NCBI RefSeq assembly: GCF_000308595.1 | Contig: NZ_BAGA01000184.1 | Location: 49,759-113,758, forward strand | DNA from: Nocardia higoensis NBRC 100133 | Lineage (GTDB): Bacteria; Actinomycetota; Actinomycetes; Mycobacteriales; Mycobacteriaceae | Length of the DNA stretch: 64,000 nt | Reading direction: 5' to 3' | Part shown: positions 25,915 to 35,274 of the stretch, one piece after another | How positions within the stretch are numbered: position 1 is the stretch's first letter | Layout of the letters: each line of letters begins with the position of its first letter | Notes under the pieces: model-generated | What the model was told of the DNA's origin: nothing | The model's database searches: none | The model's input: the letters and a program-made list of their open reading frames with translations, nothing else | Program-made: the position numbers and the translations under genes

Positions 25915-26850
25915 ATGACTCTGCTGATCCGCCGCTCCGAACTCGCGCTGCCAGCCTGCAACGACCACATGTTCGACAAGGCGCTCGCCAGCGGCGCGGA
26001 CCTGGTGTTCCTCGATCTGGAGGACGCCACCCCCGAATCACTCAAAGAGAAGTCGCGGGAGAAAGCGATCACCGCGCTCACCGAACTGGACTGGGGTCGA
26101 ACCGTTCCCGCCATCCGGATCAACGGCCTCGACACCCCCTGGTGCCACGACGACATCATCGAGATCGTCACCCGTGCCGGCGCGAACCTGCACACCATCG
26201 TGGTTCCCAAGGCCCGCACCGCCCGCGATGTGTGGTGGGTCGACGTGCTGCTCACCCAACTCGAGGACAAGCTCGGACTCACCCGCAAGATCCGGCTCGA
26301 GGTGCTGATCGAGGAGGTGGAGGGGCTCGCCAACGCCGAGGAGATCGCTGCCGCCAGTCCTCGGGTGGACGCGCTCATCTTCGGTGTCGGCGACTTCTCG
26401 CTGTCCCAGGGTGCGCGCGTGGACACCAACTTCGAACCCCTCGGCGACTACCCCGGCGACTTCTGGCACTACGCGCGCAACAAGGTCCTGGTCGCCGCGC
26501 GCATCGCGGGCGTGCTGGCCATCGACGCTCCGTTCCCGGACTACGGCAACGTCGAAGGCTACGAACGCGACGCCCGACGCGCATCGCTGCTCGGCTATAC
26601 CGGCAAATGGGCCATCCATCCCACCCAGGTCCCGATCGCCAACACCGTCTACTCCCCCACCACCGAAGAGATCGCTTTGGCCGAACGTAATATCGCCGCC
26701 TATCGTGAGGCGGAGGCGAAGGGGCGGGGTGCGGTCGGTGTCGACGGCGTCTTGGTCGACGCCGCCCATATCAAGATGGCGCGGGCGACCCTGGCGCGGG
26801 CCGCCGCGATCGACCCTGAACGCACGCATTCGGCATCGGCGCTGGTCTGA
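25915..26850 (+). CDS. HpcH/HpaI aldolase / citrate lyase beta family (malyl- or citramalyl-CoA lyase-like)
   Basis: A 311-residue protein from ATG 25915 with AAAGGA upstream. A TIM-barrel lyase of the CitE/malyl-CoA lyase group: LIRRSELALPACND, VFLDLEDA (acidic metal-ligand motif), PAIRINGLDTPW, TIVVPKA, LEVLIEEVEGLANAEEIAA, LIFGVGDFS and GKWAIHPTQ. Family members cleave or form beta-hydroxyacyl-CoA esters with Mg2+. The DFWHYARNKVLVAARIAG segment is typical of the malyl-CoA type. It ends the GntR-controlled operon and is followed by a strong terminator. Confidence 0.85.
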   Translation: MTLLIRRSELALPACNDHMFDKALASGADLVFLDLEDATPESLKEKSREKAITALTELDWGRTVPAIRINGLDTPWCHDDIIEIVTRAGANLHTIVVPKARTARDVWWVDVLLTQLEDKLGLTRKIRLEVLIEEVEGLANAEEIAAASPRVDALIFGVGDFSLSQGARVDTNFEPLGDYPGDFWHYARNKVLVAARIAGVLAIDAPFPDYGNVEGYERDARRASLLGYTGKWAIHPTQVPIANTVYSPTTEEIALAERNIAAYREAEAKGRGAVGVDGVLVDAAHIKMARATLARAAAIDPERTHSASALV

Positions 26851-26888
26851 GCAACGCCCGATCATCCCGTTCTGGGGGCGCCTCATTC

Positions 26889-26918
26889 GCGGCTCGGTCG
26901 ACATGGCGACCGAGCCGC
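26889..26918. terminator. Bidirectional terminator between lyase and metF
   Basis: GCGGCTCGGTCG (26889-26900) and its perfect complement (26907-26918) enclose a 6-nt loop, between the convergent lyase and metF genes. No T-run, so it may work in either direction as a stem-only terminator. Confidence 0.7.
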
Positions 26919-26980
26919 TGCCGAGCCATGGCAGCCGAACCCCGGGCTACTCGGTGGGCATGGCGGTCGAAGCCGCCCGT

Positions 26981-27976
26981 TCACGTGGAAGCGACATCGG
27001 TGACGAGGTGGTTGTCGCGGCTTTCGGTGGTAACGAGCCCGAGGTCGACCAGGATTTCGCTGGTGGCCTTGGCGAAGTTGAGGGTGACGAAGTGCAGGCA
27101 GGGCACGCCCTCGCCGATGAGGCGCTGGGCGATTTCGGTGGCGATCTCTATGCCTGCCGCACGCACCGCCGCGCGGTCCTCCTCCGCTTCGTCGCCTGCC
27201 GCGCAGTGTAGGCGTTCGAGCACCGCGCCGGGCAGCGGTCGTCCACAGAGTTCTTGTGCGCGGGCGACGGTGCGCAGCGAAGTAATCGGCATCAGTTCGG
27301 GAATGATCGGCTTGGCACCTTCGATCTGGTCGAGCGCGGCGACGCGATCGCGTAGTCGCAGATAGTATTCGACATCGAAGAACATCTGGGTAATCGAATA
27401 ATCGGCGCCCGCACGCAGTTTGGCCACGAGATGGGCGGTGTCGTGATCGAGGTCGGGTGAACGGTGGTGCCCCTGGGGGAAAGAGGCCACACCGATGTGG
27501 AAGTCACCGAGGTCGCGCACCATCCTGACCAATTCCTCGGCATACTCGACACCCTCGGGATGTTTGACCCATTCCCCCAGCGGGTCGCCGGGCGGGTCCC
27601 CGCGCAACACGAGCACATTGCGGATGCCGGAATCAGCGTAGGAGCCGATCAACGACCGCAGCTCGGCAACGCTGTGCCCGACCGCGGTCAGGTGCGCGAC
27701 GGGCAGCAGGGTGGTCTCCTCGGCGAGTTGCCTGGTAACCCGCACGGTGCGGTCCTTGGTCGAGCCTCCGGCGCCGTAGGTCATCGACACGAATGCCGGA
27801 CGTAGGCACTCCAACTCGCGCACCGCACGCCACAGCCTGGCCTCGCCGGCCGCGTCCCGTGGTGGGTTGAACTCGACCGAGAACGGTACCGGTCCGCCCG
27901 AACGGGACAGCAAGCTCTGCGCGACCGATGAGGTCGCGGATGGCTGGTTCCGCAACCGGGCAGGGGGGTGAATCAT
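26981..27976 (-). CDS. metF: 5,10-methylenetetrahydrofolate reductase
   Basis: A 331-residue protein from ATG 27976. Family signatures: PFSVEFNPPRD (substrate and FAD site, with the early Glu), FVSMTYGAGGSTKDRT, PVAHLTAVGHS, NVLVLRGDPP, GVASFPQGHH, KLRAGADYSITQMFFD and PIIPELMPI. It reduces methylene-THF to 5-methyl-THF, the methyl donor for methionine synthesis; the metE gene lies 10 kb away. Its start overlaps the pyc stop by one base (TGATG), so pyc and metF are one coupled operon, an uncommon pairing. Frame and length suit the actinobacterial MetF family. Confidence 0.92.
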   Translation of the reverse strand: MIHPPARLRNQPSATSSVAQSLLSRSGGPVPFSVEFNPPRDAAGEARLWRAVRELECLRPAFVSMTYGAGGSTKDRTVRVTRQLAEETTLLPVAHLTAVGHSVAELRSLIGSYADSGIRNVLVLRGDPPGDPLGEWVKHPEGVEYAEELVRMVRDLGDFHIGVASFPQGHHRSPDLDHDTAHLVAKLRAGADYSITQMFFDVEYYLRLRDRVAALDQIEGAKPIIPELMPITSLRTVARAQELCGRPLPGAVLERLHCAAGDEAEEDRAAVRAAGIEIATEIAQRLIGEGVPCLHFVTLNFAKATSEILVDLGLVTTESRDNHLVTDVAST

Positions 27977-30900
27977 CAGTCTCCCGTCAGTTCGATGAGC
28001 AGGTCGCCACCTTCGACCTGCTGCACCTTCGTCGTCGCGATCCGCGCGACCACACCCGCGCGGGGCGCGGTGATGGCAGCTTCCATCTTCATAGCCTCGA
28101 TGGTGGCGATGGTGTCACCGACCGCGACGGTGTCGCCCTCGGCCACCGACAGCGTCACCACACCGGCGAACGGCGCGGCCACATGCGCGGGGTTGGTCTT
28201 GTCGGCCTTCTCCGCGGCGGGCACCTCACTGGCGACCGAGCGGTCACGCACCGCGATCGGGCGCAGCTGACCGTTGAGGATGCACATCACCGTGCGCATC
28301 CCCTTCTCGTCGGGTTCGGAGATCGCCTCCAGCCCGATGAGCAGCGTCACGCCCTTCTCCAACTGCACCTTGTGTTCCTCACCCCGGCGCAGACCGTAGA
28401 AAAACTGGTTCGCCGACAACCCCATGGTGTCGCCGTACTTCTCCTGGTGCGCCAGGAACTCCGCGGTCGGGCCCGGGAACAGCAGCCGGTTCAGGGTCGC
28501 GCGCCGCTGCTGGGAGTCAGCGGACAGTCCGGCTTCGTCCCGCGCGGAGAGTGTGACCTCCGATTCGGCCGTCGCCCGGCCGTCCAGGGCACGGCTGCGG
28601 AACGGCTCGGGCCAGCCGCCGGGCGGGGTGCCCAGCTCACCACGCAGGAACCCGATCACCGAGTCCGGGATGTCGTAGCGAGCCGGGTCGGCGGCGAAGT
28701 CGTCGGCGTCCACGTCGGTGCCGACCAGCGCCAACGCCAGGTCGCCGACCACCTTCGACGAGGGCGTCACCTTCACCAGCCTGCCGAGCACCCGGTCGGC
28801 GGCCGCGTACTGGGCTTCGACCTCCTCGAACCGGTCGCCGAGGCCGAGCGCGATGGCCTGCTGACGCAGGTTCGAGAGCTGGCCGCCCGGGATCTCGTGG
28901 GTGTACACCCGGCCCGTCGGTGCGGGCAGACCGGACTCGAAGGGCGCGTACACCTTACGCAGCGCCTCCCAGTACGGCTCCAGATCGCACACCTTCTGCA
29001 GGTCCAGGCCGGTGTCGTAGTCGGTGTGCGCCGCGGCGGCGACGATCGCCGACAGGGCGGGCTGACTGGTCGTGCCCGCCATCGCCGCGCTCGCGCCGTC
29101 GACCGCGTCGGCGCCCGCCTGCCATGCCGCCAGGTAGGTGGCCAGCTGACCGCCCGGGGTGTCGTGGGTGTGTACGTGCACCGGCAGGTCGAAGTTGCTG
29201 CGCAGCGCGGTCACCAGCTTCGCCGCGGCGGGCGCCCGCAGCAGTCCGGCCATGTCCTTGATGGCCAGCACGTGCGCGCCGGCGTCGACGATCTGCTCGG
29301 CCAGCTTCAGGTAGTAGTCCAGCGTGTAGAGATCCTCGCCCGGGTTCAGCAGGTCACCGGTGTAGGACAGCGCGACCTCGGCGACCGCGGTCCCGGTCTC
29401 GCGCACGGCCTCGATCGCCGGACGCATCTGATCGACATTGTTGAGCGCGTCGAAGATCCGGAAGATATCGATACCGGTGCTGGTGGCCTCGGAGACGAAC
29501 GCCCGGGTCACCTGCTCCGGATACGGCGTGTAACCCACGGTGTTGCGGCCACGCAGCAACATCTGCAGACAGATATTCGGAATCGCCTCGCGCAGGGCGG
29601 CCAGCCGCTCCCACGGATCCTCGTAGAGGAATCGCAGGCCGACGTCGTAGGTGGCGCCACCCCAGGCCTCGATCGAGAGCAGTTCCGGGGTCAATCGCGC
29701 CACGTGCCCGGCCACGCCGAGCAGGCCGTTGGTACGCACGCGCGTGGCCAGCAGGGACTGGTGGGCGTCGCGGAAGGTCGTGTCGGTGACGCCGACGGCC
29801 TTCTGCTCACGCAGGGCTTGCGCGAAACCCTCCGGGCCCAGCGCCAGCAGCCGCTGCCGCGAACCGTCCGGCGGTGCGACACTCAGATCGATCGCGGGCA
29901 GCTTGTCGTGCGGGTACACCCGGGTCGGACGCTCGCCGTGCGGCTTGTTGACCGTCACATCGGCGAGGTACTCGAGGATCTTCGAGGCGCGGTCCGCGGG
30001 CCGGTTCTCGACGAGCAGTTCGGGCCGTTCGTCGATGAACGAGGTGGTCACCTGCCCCGCCCGGAAGTCCGCGTCATCCAGCACCGCCTGCAGGAAGGGG
30101 ATATTGGTGGTGAGTCCTCGGATGCGGAACTCGGCGATCGCGCGGCGCGCGCGGGCCACCGCGCTGGGGAAGTCTTTTCCCCGGCAGGTGAGCTTGACCA
30201 GCATGGAGTCGAAATGAGCGCCGATCTCGGCGCCGACGTGGGTGCCGCCGTCCAGGCGCACACCGGCTCCGCCAGGGGTGCGGTAGCCGGTGATACGTCC
30301 GGTGTCGGGGCGGAAGCCGTTGGCCGGGTTCTCGGTGGTGATGCGGCACTGCAGGGCCGCGCCACGGATCGCGACGGTGTCCTGGCTCAGCCCCAGCTCG
30401 GCGAGACTCTCACCTGCGGCGATCCGCAATTGCGCCTGCACCAGGTCGACATCGGTGATCTCCTCGGTCACCGTGTGCTCCACCTGAATACGCGGATTCA
30501 TCTCGATGAAGACGTGGTTGCCGCGCTCGTCGAGCAGGAACTCCACGGTGCCCGCGTTGCAGTAGCCGATCTGGCGCGCGAAGGCGACCGCGTCCGCGCA
30601 GATCCGCTCGCGCAGCGCGGGGTCGAGGTTCGGCGCGGGCGCCAGCTCGATGACCTTCTGGTGGCGTCGCTGCACCGAGCAGTCGCGCTCGAACAGGTGC
30701 ATGACATTGCCCTGGCCGTCGGCCAGGATCTGCACCTCGATGTGGCGCGGGTTCATCACCGCCTGCTCGAGGAAGACGGTCGCATCGCCGAACGCCGATT
30801 CCGCCTCGCGCGAGGCGGCCTCGATGGCCTCCCGCAACTGGGCGGGCTCGGCCACCCGGCGCATACCGCGACCACCGCCACCGGCGACCGCCTTGACGAA

Positions 30901-31365
30901 GATCGGGAACTCCAGCTCGCGCGAGGCCTCGAGCAGTTGCTCCACGTCGGCGGAGGGTTCGCTGGACTTCAGCACCGGCAGCCCGGCGGCCCTGGCAGCC
31001 TCGATCGCGCGGGCCTTGTTGCCCGCCAGTTCCAGGATGTCGGAGGACGGGCCGATGAAGGTGATGCCCTCGCGCGCGCAGGCCGCCGCCAATTCCGGGT
31101 TCTCCGACAGGAAGCCGTAGCCTGGATAGACAGCATCGGCACCCGCCGACTTGGCGGCGTCGATGATCGCCTCGATCGACAGATAGGCCCGCACGGGATG
31201 TCCGGGCTCGCCGATCTGATAGGACTCCGCCGCCTTGAGCCGATGCACCGAGTTGCGGTCCTCGTACGGGAAGACCGCGACGGTGCCGATGCCGAGCTCG
31301 TAGGCGGCGCGGAACGCGCGGATGGCGATCTCGCCACGATTGGCTACCAGGACTTTGGAGAACAT
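27976..31365 (-). CDS. pyc: Pyruvate carboxylase
   Basis: A 1129-residue, single-chain biotin enzyme. ATG 31365 (MFSKVLVANRGEIA) is the family start; the frame is open upstream without coding character. Order of domains: biotin carboxylase with ATP-grasp (about 1-450; KAVAGGGGRGMR, EMNPRIQVEH), carboxyltransferase TIM barrel (about 530-830; VTDTTFRDAHQSLLATRVR, the HVHTHDTPGG metal site), allosteric/linker region, and biotinyl domain with EAMKMEA at K1093. It carboxylates pyruvate to oxaloacetate in the cytosol, refilling the TCA cycle, which matters when oxaloacetate is drawn by the methylcitrate cycle encoded next to it. A terminator separates it from prpC upstream; metF follows, coupled. 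Confidence 0.96.
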   Translation of the reverse strand: MFSKVLVANRGEIAIRAFRAAYELGIGTVAVFPYEDRNSVHRLKAAESYQIGEPGHPVRAYLSIEAIIDAAKSAGADAVYPGYGFLSENPELAAACAREGITFIGPSSDILELAGNKARAIEAARAAGLPVLKSSEPSADVEQLLEASRELEFPIFVKAVAGGGGRGMRRVAEPAQLREAIEAASREAESAFGDATVFLEQAVMNPRHIEVQILADGQGNVMHLFERDCSVQRRHQKVIELAPAPNLDPALRERICADAVAFARQIGYCNAGTVEFLLDERGNHVFIEMNPRIQVEHTVTEEITDVDLVQAQLRIAAGESLAELGLSQDTVAIRGAALQCRITTENPANGFRPDTGRITGYRTPGGAGVRLDGGTHVGAEIGAHFDSMLVKLTCRGKDFPSAVARARRAIAEFRIRGLTTNIPFLQAVLDDADFRAGQVTTSFIDERPELLVENRPADRASKILEYLADVTVNKPHGERPTRVYPHDKLPAIDLSVAPPDGSRQRLLALGPEGFAQALREQKAVGVTDTTFRDAHQSLLATRVRTNGLLGVAGHVARLTPELLSIEAWGGATYDVGLRFLYEDPWERLAALREAIPNICLQMLLRGRNTVGYTPYPEQVTRAFVSEATSTGIDIFRIFDALNNVDQMRPAIEAVRETGTAVAEVALSYTGDLLNPGEDLYTLDYYLKLAEQIVDAGAHVLAIKDMAGLLRAPAAAKLVTALRSNFDLPVHVHTHDTPGGQLATYLAAWQAGADAVDGASAAMAGTTSQPALSAIVAAAAHTDYDTGLDLQKVCDLEPYWEALRKVYAPFESGLPAPTGRVYTHEIPGGQLSNLRQQAIALGLGDRFEEVEAQYAAADRVLGRLVKVTPSSKVVGDLALALVGTDVDADDFAADPARYDIPDSVIGFLRGELGTPPGGWPEPFRSRALDGRATAESEVTLSARDEAGLSADSQQRRATLNRLLFPGPTAEFLAHQEKYGDTMGLSANQFFYGLRRGEEHKVQLEKGVTLLIGLEAISEPDEKGMRTVMCILNGQLRPIAVRDRSVASEVPAAEKADKTNPAHVAAPFAGVVTLSVAEGDTVAVGDTIATIEAMKMEAAITAPRAGVVARIATTKVQQVEGGDLLIELTGD

Positions 31366-31419
31366 GGATCGGTCGACCTCATCGGATGTCGGCGCGCGGG
31401 TCACGCGGGATAACGGGAA

Positions 31420-31452
31420 TCGACGGCCCGCACTGTTCGTACGGGCCGTCGA
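31420..31452 (-). terminator. Terminator after prpC
   Basis: TCGACGGCCCG (31420-31430) and CGGGCCGTCGA (31442-31452) pair perfectly over 11 bp around an 11-nt loop, 18 bp beyond the prpC stop. It separates the prp operon from pyc. Confidence 0.75.
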
Positions 31453-31469
31453 TGGTGGACGGAAGCAGA

Positions 31470-32594
31470 TCAGGCGACGATGGACCGCTGCGGGACGCCG
31501 ACGTACTCGCTCAGCGGCCGGATCAGCGCGTTGGACTCGCCCTGTTCGACGATGTGCGCGGTCCAGCCGGTGATCCGGCTCATCACGAAGATCGGAGTGA
31601 ACACTTCGATGTCGAAACCGAGCAGGTAATAGGCAGGGCCGGTCGGGAAGTCCAGATTGGGCTTGATCCCGGTCGCTTCGTTCATGGTGCGCTCGAGAAT
31701 CTCGTACATCTGCACCCACTTGCCGCCGTCGGTGGCGGCGGCGATGTCCAGGAACGCTTTCTTCATGGTGGGCACCCGGGAGTCACCGTTCTTGTAGACC
31801 CGGTGGCCGAAGCCCATGACCTTTTCCTTCTTCGCCAGCTTCTCGCGCATCCACGCTTCGGCCAGGGACGGGTCGCCGATGGCGAGCATGTCGTGCATGA
31901 CCGCTTCGTTGGCGCCGCCATGCAGAGGACCTTTGAGTGCCCCGATGGCTGCGGTGACCGCGCTGTAGATGTCCGACAGCGTCGAGGTGACCACGCGGGC
32001 GGCGAAGGTGGAGGCGTTGAAACTGTGCTCGGCGTACAGGATCAGCGAGACTTCGAACGCCTTCACCAGCTCCGGTGCGGGGATCTCCCCGAAGCACATG
32101 TTCAGAAAGTTCTGCGCATACCCGAGATGGGAATGCGGGGCGATCGGGTCGAGACCGCGCCGACGCCGTTGATCGGCGGCAACGATGGTCGGCAGGACAG
32201 CCAGCATGCGCAATGCCTTGGCGCGGTTGGCCTTCGCGGAATTGTCATCCTCGAGCGGGTCTTCGGCGCCCAGGTAGCTGATCGCGGTGCGCACCACATC
32301 CATCGGGTGGCAATTGTCGGGCAGCTTGGCCACCAACGACAGCAACGACCGGTCGGCGCGGCGAGACGCGCGTTCCTGCTGGGCGAAGCGCTCCAACTCG
32401 GCGTCGGTGGGCAGTTCGCCGTACCAGAGCAGGTAGGCGACCTGCTCGAAGGAGCAGTGCGCCGCCAGATCCTGGACCGGATAGCCGCGGTAGGTCAGCG
32501 AATTCGTTTCCGGCACCACCTTGGAGACAGCGGTGGTGTCGACGACGACCCCTGCCAACCCCTTGTAGATGGTCGGTATCGCGGTATCCGTCAT
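31470..32594 (-). CDS. prpC: 2-methylcitrate synthase
   Basis: A 374-residue citrate-synthase-family protein; ATG 32594 overlaps the prpB stop by one base. Signatures: IYKGLAGVVVDTT, LTYRGYPVQDLA, HSFNASTFAAR, GPLHGGANEAV, GFGHRVYKNGDSR and FTPIFVMSRITGWTAHI, covering the catalytic His and Asp regions. The short length and context with prpB and prpD assign it to the methylcitrate type, condensing propionyl-CoA with oxaloacetate; it may also accept acetyl-CoA. Third gene of prpD-prpB-prpC, probably activated by the PrpR-type regulator encoded upstream. Confidence 0.93.
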   Translation of the reverse strand: MTDTAIPTIYKGLAGVVVDTTAVSKVVPETNSLTYRGYPVQDLAAHCSFEQVAYLLWYGELPTDAELERFAQQERASRRADRSLLSLVAKLPDNCHPMDVVRTAISYLGAEDPLEDDNSAKANRAKALRMLAVLPTIVAADQRRRRGLDPIAPHSHLGYAQNFLNMCFGEIPAPELVKAFEVSLILYAEHSFNASTFAARVVTSTLSDIYSAVTAAIGALKGPLHGGANEAVMHDMLAIGDPSLAEAWMREKLAKKEKVMGFGHRVYKNGDSRVPTMKKAFLDIAAATDGGKWVQMYEILERTMNEATGIKPNLDFPTGPAYYLLGFDIEVFTPIFVMSRITGWTAHIVEQGESNALIRPLSEYVGVPQRSIVA

Positions 32595-33508
32595 CACTGA
32601 TCCCTTCTCAGTGTGAAATTGAAGACCTCGGAATCGAATTCGTTGTAGCGCTCGTACTGCAGCAACTCGTAGAGGCGGCTGCGGTGCTGCATATGGTCGA
32701 GCAGACCGGATTGGGTGCCCTCGGCGAAGATCTCGCGCAAGCCGGCCTCCGCGGCGAACATGGCCAGGCGCAGAGTGGTGACCGGGTAGATGACGGCGTT
32801 GTAGCCGATCTTCTCCAGGGTCGAGGCCGACAGCAGGTCCGACTTGCCGAACTCGGTCATATTCGCCAGCAACGGGGTGTCGATGGCGGCACGGAACTTC
32901 TCGAAGTCCGCCGGGGTGTGCAGCGCTTCGGTGAAGATCAGGTCCGCGCCTGCCTCGGCGTAGGCTTTCGCGCGATCGACCGCCGCGTCGATCCCCTCGA
33001 TGCCCGCGGCGTCGGTGCGCGCGCAGATCACGAAGTTCGGGTCGCGGCGCGCGGAGACGGCGGCGGCCAGCCTGCGCACCATCTCGTCGGTGGGCACCAC
33101 GGCCTTGCCGTCGAGATGACCGCAGCGCTTCGGGTTGACCTGGTCCTCGAGATGGCAACCCGCGATCCCGGCTTCCTCGAGGACGGTGACCGTCCGCGCT
33201 GCGCTCATCGGCTCACCGAAGCCGGTGTCGGCATCGATGAGCACCGGCAGGTCGGTGACCCGTGCAATCTGGTGGCCGCGCCCGGCGACTTCGGTCAGGG
33301 TGGTCAGCCCGATATCGGGCAGACCGAGGTCGGCCGAGAGAACGGCACCGGAAACATAGACACCCTCGAATCCGATCTCCTGGATGAGCTTGGCGACCAG
33401 CGGGTTGAACGCCCCCGGGATGCGCTGGATGCTGCCCGAGGACAGGCCCGCGCGGAAGGCGAGACGCTTGTCGCCGGCCGAAGTGGTCGAGGCGAGCAGG
33501 CCGGACAT
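32594..33508 (-). CDS. prpB: 2-methylisocitrate lyase
   Basis: A 304-residue protein of the isocitrate lyase/PEP mutase superfamily with the signature KRCGH active-site loop (about residues 126-130), plus DADTGFGEP and HLEDQ metal-binding segments. It cleaves 2-methylisocitrate to pyruvate and succinate. Start and stop both overlap the adjacent prp genes by one base (TGATG on each side), showing tight coupling in the operon. Pyruvate produced here can enter the carboxylase encoded downstream. Confidence 0.95.
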   Translation of the reverse strand: MSGLLASTTSAGDKRLAFRAGLSSGSIQRIPGAFNPLVAKLIQEIGFEGVYVSGAVLSADLGLPDIGLTTLTEVAGRGHQIARVTDLPVLIDADTGFGEPMSAARTVTVLEEAGIAGCHLEDQVNPKRCGHLDGKAVVPTDEMVRRLAAAVSARRDPNFVICARTDAAGIEGIDAAVDRAKAYAEAGADLIFTEALHTPADFEKFRAAIDTPLLANMTEFGKSDLLSASTLEKIGYNAVIYPVTTLRLAMFAAEAGLREIFAEGTQSGLLDHMQHRSRLYELLQYERYNEFDSEVFNFTLRRDQ

Positions 33509-35010
33509 CAGAACAGTCCCTTCGGCGACCGGGGCGCGCGGGCGAGCACGTCCGCGGAGACGGTGAACGTGAGCTCCGACAACTCACTCGCGGACAGCTC
33601 ACCCGCGCGCTGGACCACCTCGAGGAAGCGGTCCTGCTCGGCCGAATCGATGACACCCTCGGCAAGGGTGCGGAACTTGGTGATGTACTGCTCACGGGCG
33701 AACGGACGAGCGCCCAGCGGGTGAGCGTCGGCGACGGCCAGCTCGTCGGTGATGACTTCGCCGCTCTTCAAGGTGATCTCCGCGCGGGCGCCGAATGCCT
33801 TCTCGTTCGGATCGGTGGAGTGGTAGCGGCGCGTCCATTCCGGGTCCTCGGCGGTGGAAATCTTGCGCCACAGCTCCACGGTGTCCGGACGCTGGGCGCG
33901 CTCGGGCGCGTAGGAGCGCTCGTGATGCCAGGTGCCGTCCTGCAGCGCGACGGCGAAGATGTACATCACCGAGTGGTCAAGGGTTTCGCGCGAGGCGGTG
34001 GGGTCGAACTTCTGCGGATCACCCGAGCCGGTGCCGATGACCACGTGGGTGTGGTGGCTGGTGTGCAGCACGATCGAGGCGATCTGCTCCAGATCGCCGA
34101 TCCGGTCCCGCATGCGCCGAGCCAGGTCGATCGGGGCCTGCGACTGGTATTCGGCGGAGTGTTCCTTGGTGTAGGTGTCGAGGATGCCGAGCTTGGGCTC
34201 GCCCGGTCCCGGCAGCGGGACCGAGTACTCCTTGTCCGGGCCGCCGAGCAGCCAGGCGATCACACCGTCCTCACCTTCCCAGATCGGTGACGGCGCGCCT
34301 TCGCCGCGCAGTGCCCGGTCGACGGCCTCGACGGCCATCTTGCCCGCGAAAGCGGGCGCGTAGGCCTTCCAGCTGGAGATCTCCCCCTTGCGGGACTGCC
34401 GGGTGGCGGTAGTCGTGTGCAGCGCCTGGCCGATGGCCTGATAGATGGTCTCGGCATCCAGGCCGAGCAGGGTGCCGATGCCCGCGGCCGCCGAGGGGCC
34501 GAGGTGGGCGACGTGGTCGATCTTGTGCTCGTGCAGGCAGATCGAGCGCACCAGATCCACCTGGATCTCGTAACCGGTGGCCAAGCCGCGGATCAGGTCG
34601 TGGCCGTTGCGGCCGGTGTGCTGGGCCACCGCCAGGATGGCGGGGATGTTGTCGCCGGGATGGGAGTACTCGGCGGCCAGGAAGGTGTCGTGGAAATCCA
34701 GCTCCCGCACCGCCACGCCGTTGGCCCACGCCGCCCATTCCGGAGAGAACCGGCCCTCGGCACCGAACACGGTGGCGCCCGGCTGGTATGGATGTGCCAG
34801 CGCCTGCGCTCGCGCGTTGGATACCGAGCGGCGAGTAAGTGCAGCGGCCGCGACAGCCGCATTGTCGATGATCCGGTTGATGATCATCTCCTCGACCTCT
34901 GCCGTGACCTCGACCGGATCCGCGGCGACTTCGGCGATGCGCCAGGCCAGGTGTTCCTCGCGCGGGAATTGCTCGGCCGAGCGATGAGTGCGGACGAGAT
35001 GATTTTTCAC
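33508..35010 (-). CDS. prpD: 2-methylcitrate dehydratase
   Basis: A 500-residue MmgE/PrpD-family protein. Signatures are LDFHDTFLAAEYSHPGDNIPAILAVAQ, SICLHEHKIDHVAHLGPSAAAGIG, TATRQSRKGEISSWKAYAPAFA, and the C-terminal HPLGARPFAREQYITKF. It dehydrates 2-methylcitrate to 2-methyl-cis-aconitate, iron-sulfur independent. First gene of the operon; the 264 bp between it and the divergent folP-like gene hold the promoter. Two short direct repeats, GCGAATCT at about 35096 and 35117, lie there, the second followed by GCGAAAC. They are weakly like RamB/PrpR half-sites. Confidence 0.94.
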   Translation of the reverse strand: MKNHLVRTHRSAEQFPREEHLAWRIAEVAADPVEVTAEVEEMIINRIIDNAAVAAAALTRRSVSNARAQALAHPYQPGATVFGAEGRFSPEWAAWANGVAVRELDFHDTFLAAEYSHPGDNIPAILAVAQHTGRNGHDLIRGLATGYEIQVDLVRSICLHEHKIDHVAHLGPSAAAGIGTLLGLDAETIYQAIGQALHTTTATRQSRKGEISSWKAYAPAFAGKMAVEAVDRALRGEGAPSPIWEGEDGVIAWLLGGPDKEYSVPLPGPGEPKLGILDTYTKEHSAEYQSQAPIDLARRMRDRIGDLEQIASIVLHTSHHTHVVIGTGSGDPQKFDPTASRETLDHSVMYIFAVALQDGTWHHERSYAPERAQRPDTVELWRKISTAEDPEWTRRYHSTDPNEKAFGARAEITLKSGEVITDELAVADAHPLGARPFAREQYITKFRTLAEGVIDSAEQDRFLEVVQRAGELSASELSELTFTVSADVLARAPRSPKGLF

Positions 35011-35274
35011 GGGTTCAGGCCTCCGAGGCGTCGTCGTATTCGGTTGTTTTGAACGCTACCGACGTCGGCACAAGCAGGAAAGACGTTGCATCAGGCGAAT
35101 CTTGTGGAAGCGGTACAGCGAATCTGCGAAACTTGTGTAAGCCTTCCCGATGTCGGCGGAAATTGTCCGACACAGGGCAACGAGTTACCCTGTACACACC
35201 TCTCCGAGCGAGCCGGTTCCGTCGTAGGAGGTCCGATATCGCGACCGGATCAATCGAAAGGATTCTTCGGCGTC

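Noticed and set aside
27928..31413. A 1161-codon open frame on the + strand opposite pyruvate carboxylase
   Set aside because: It is the antisense shadow of a GC-rich gene; composition is low-complexity (Gly, Arg, Val, His), while the other strand gives a complete, motif-rich pyruvate carboxylase.
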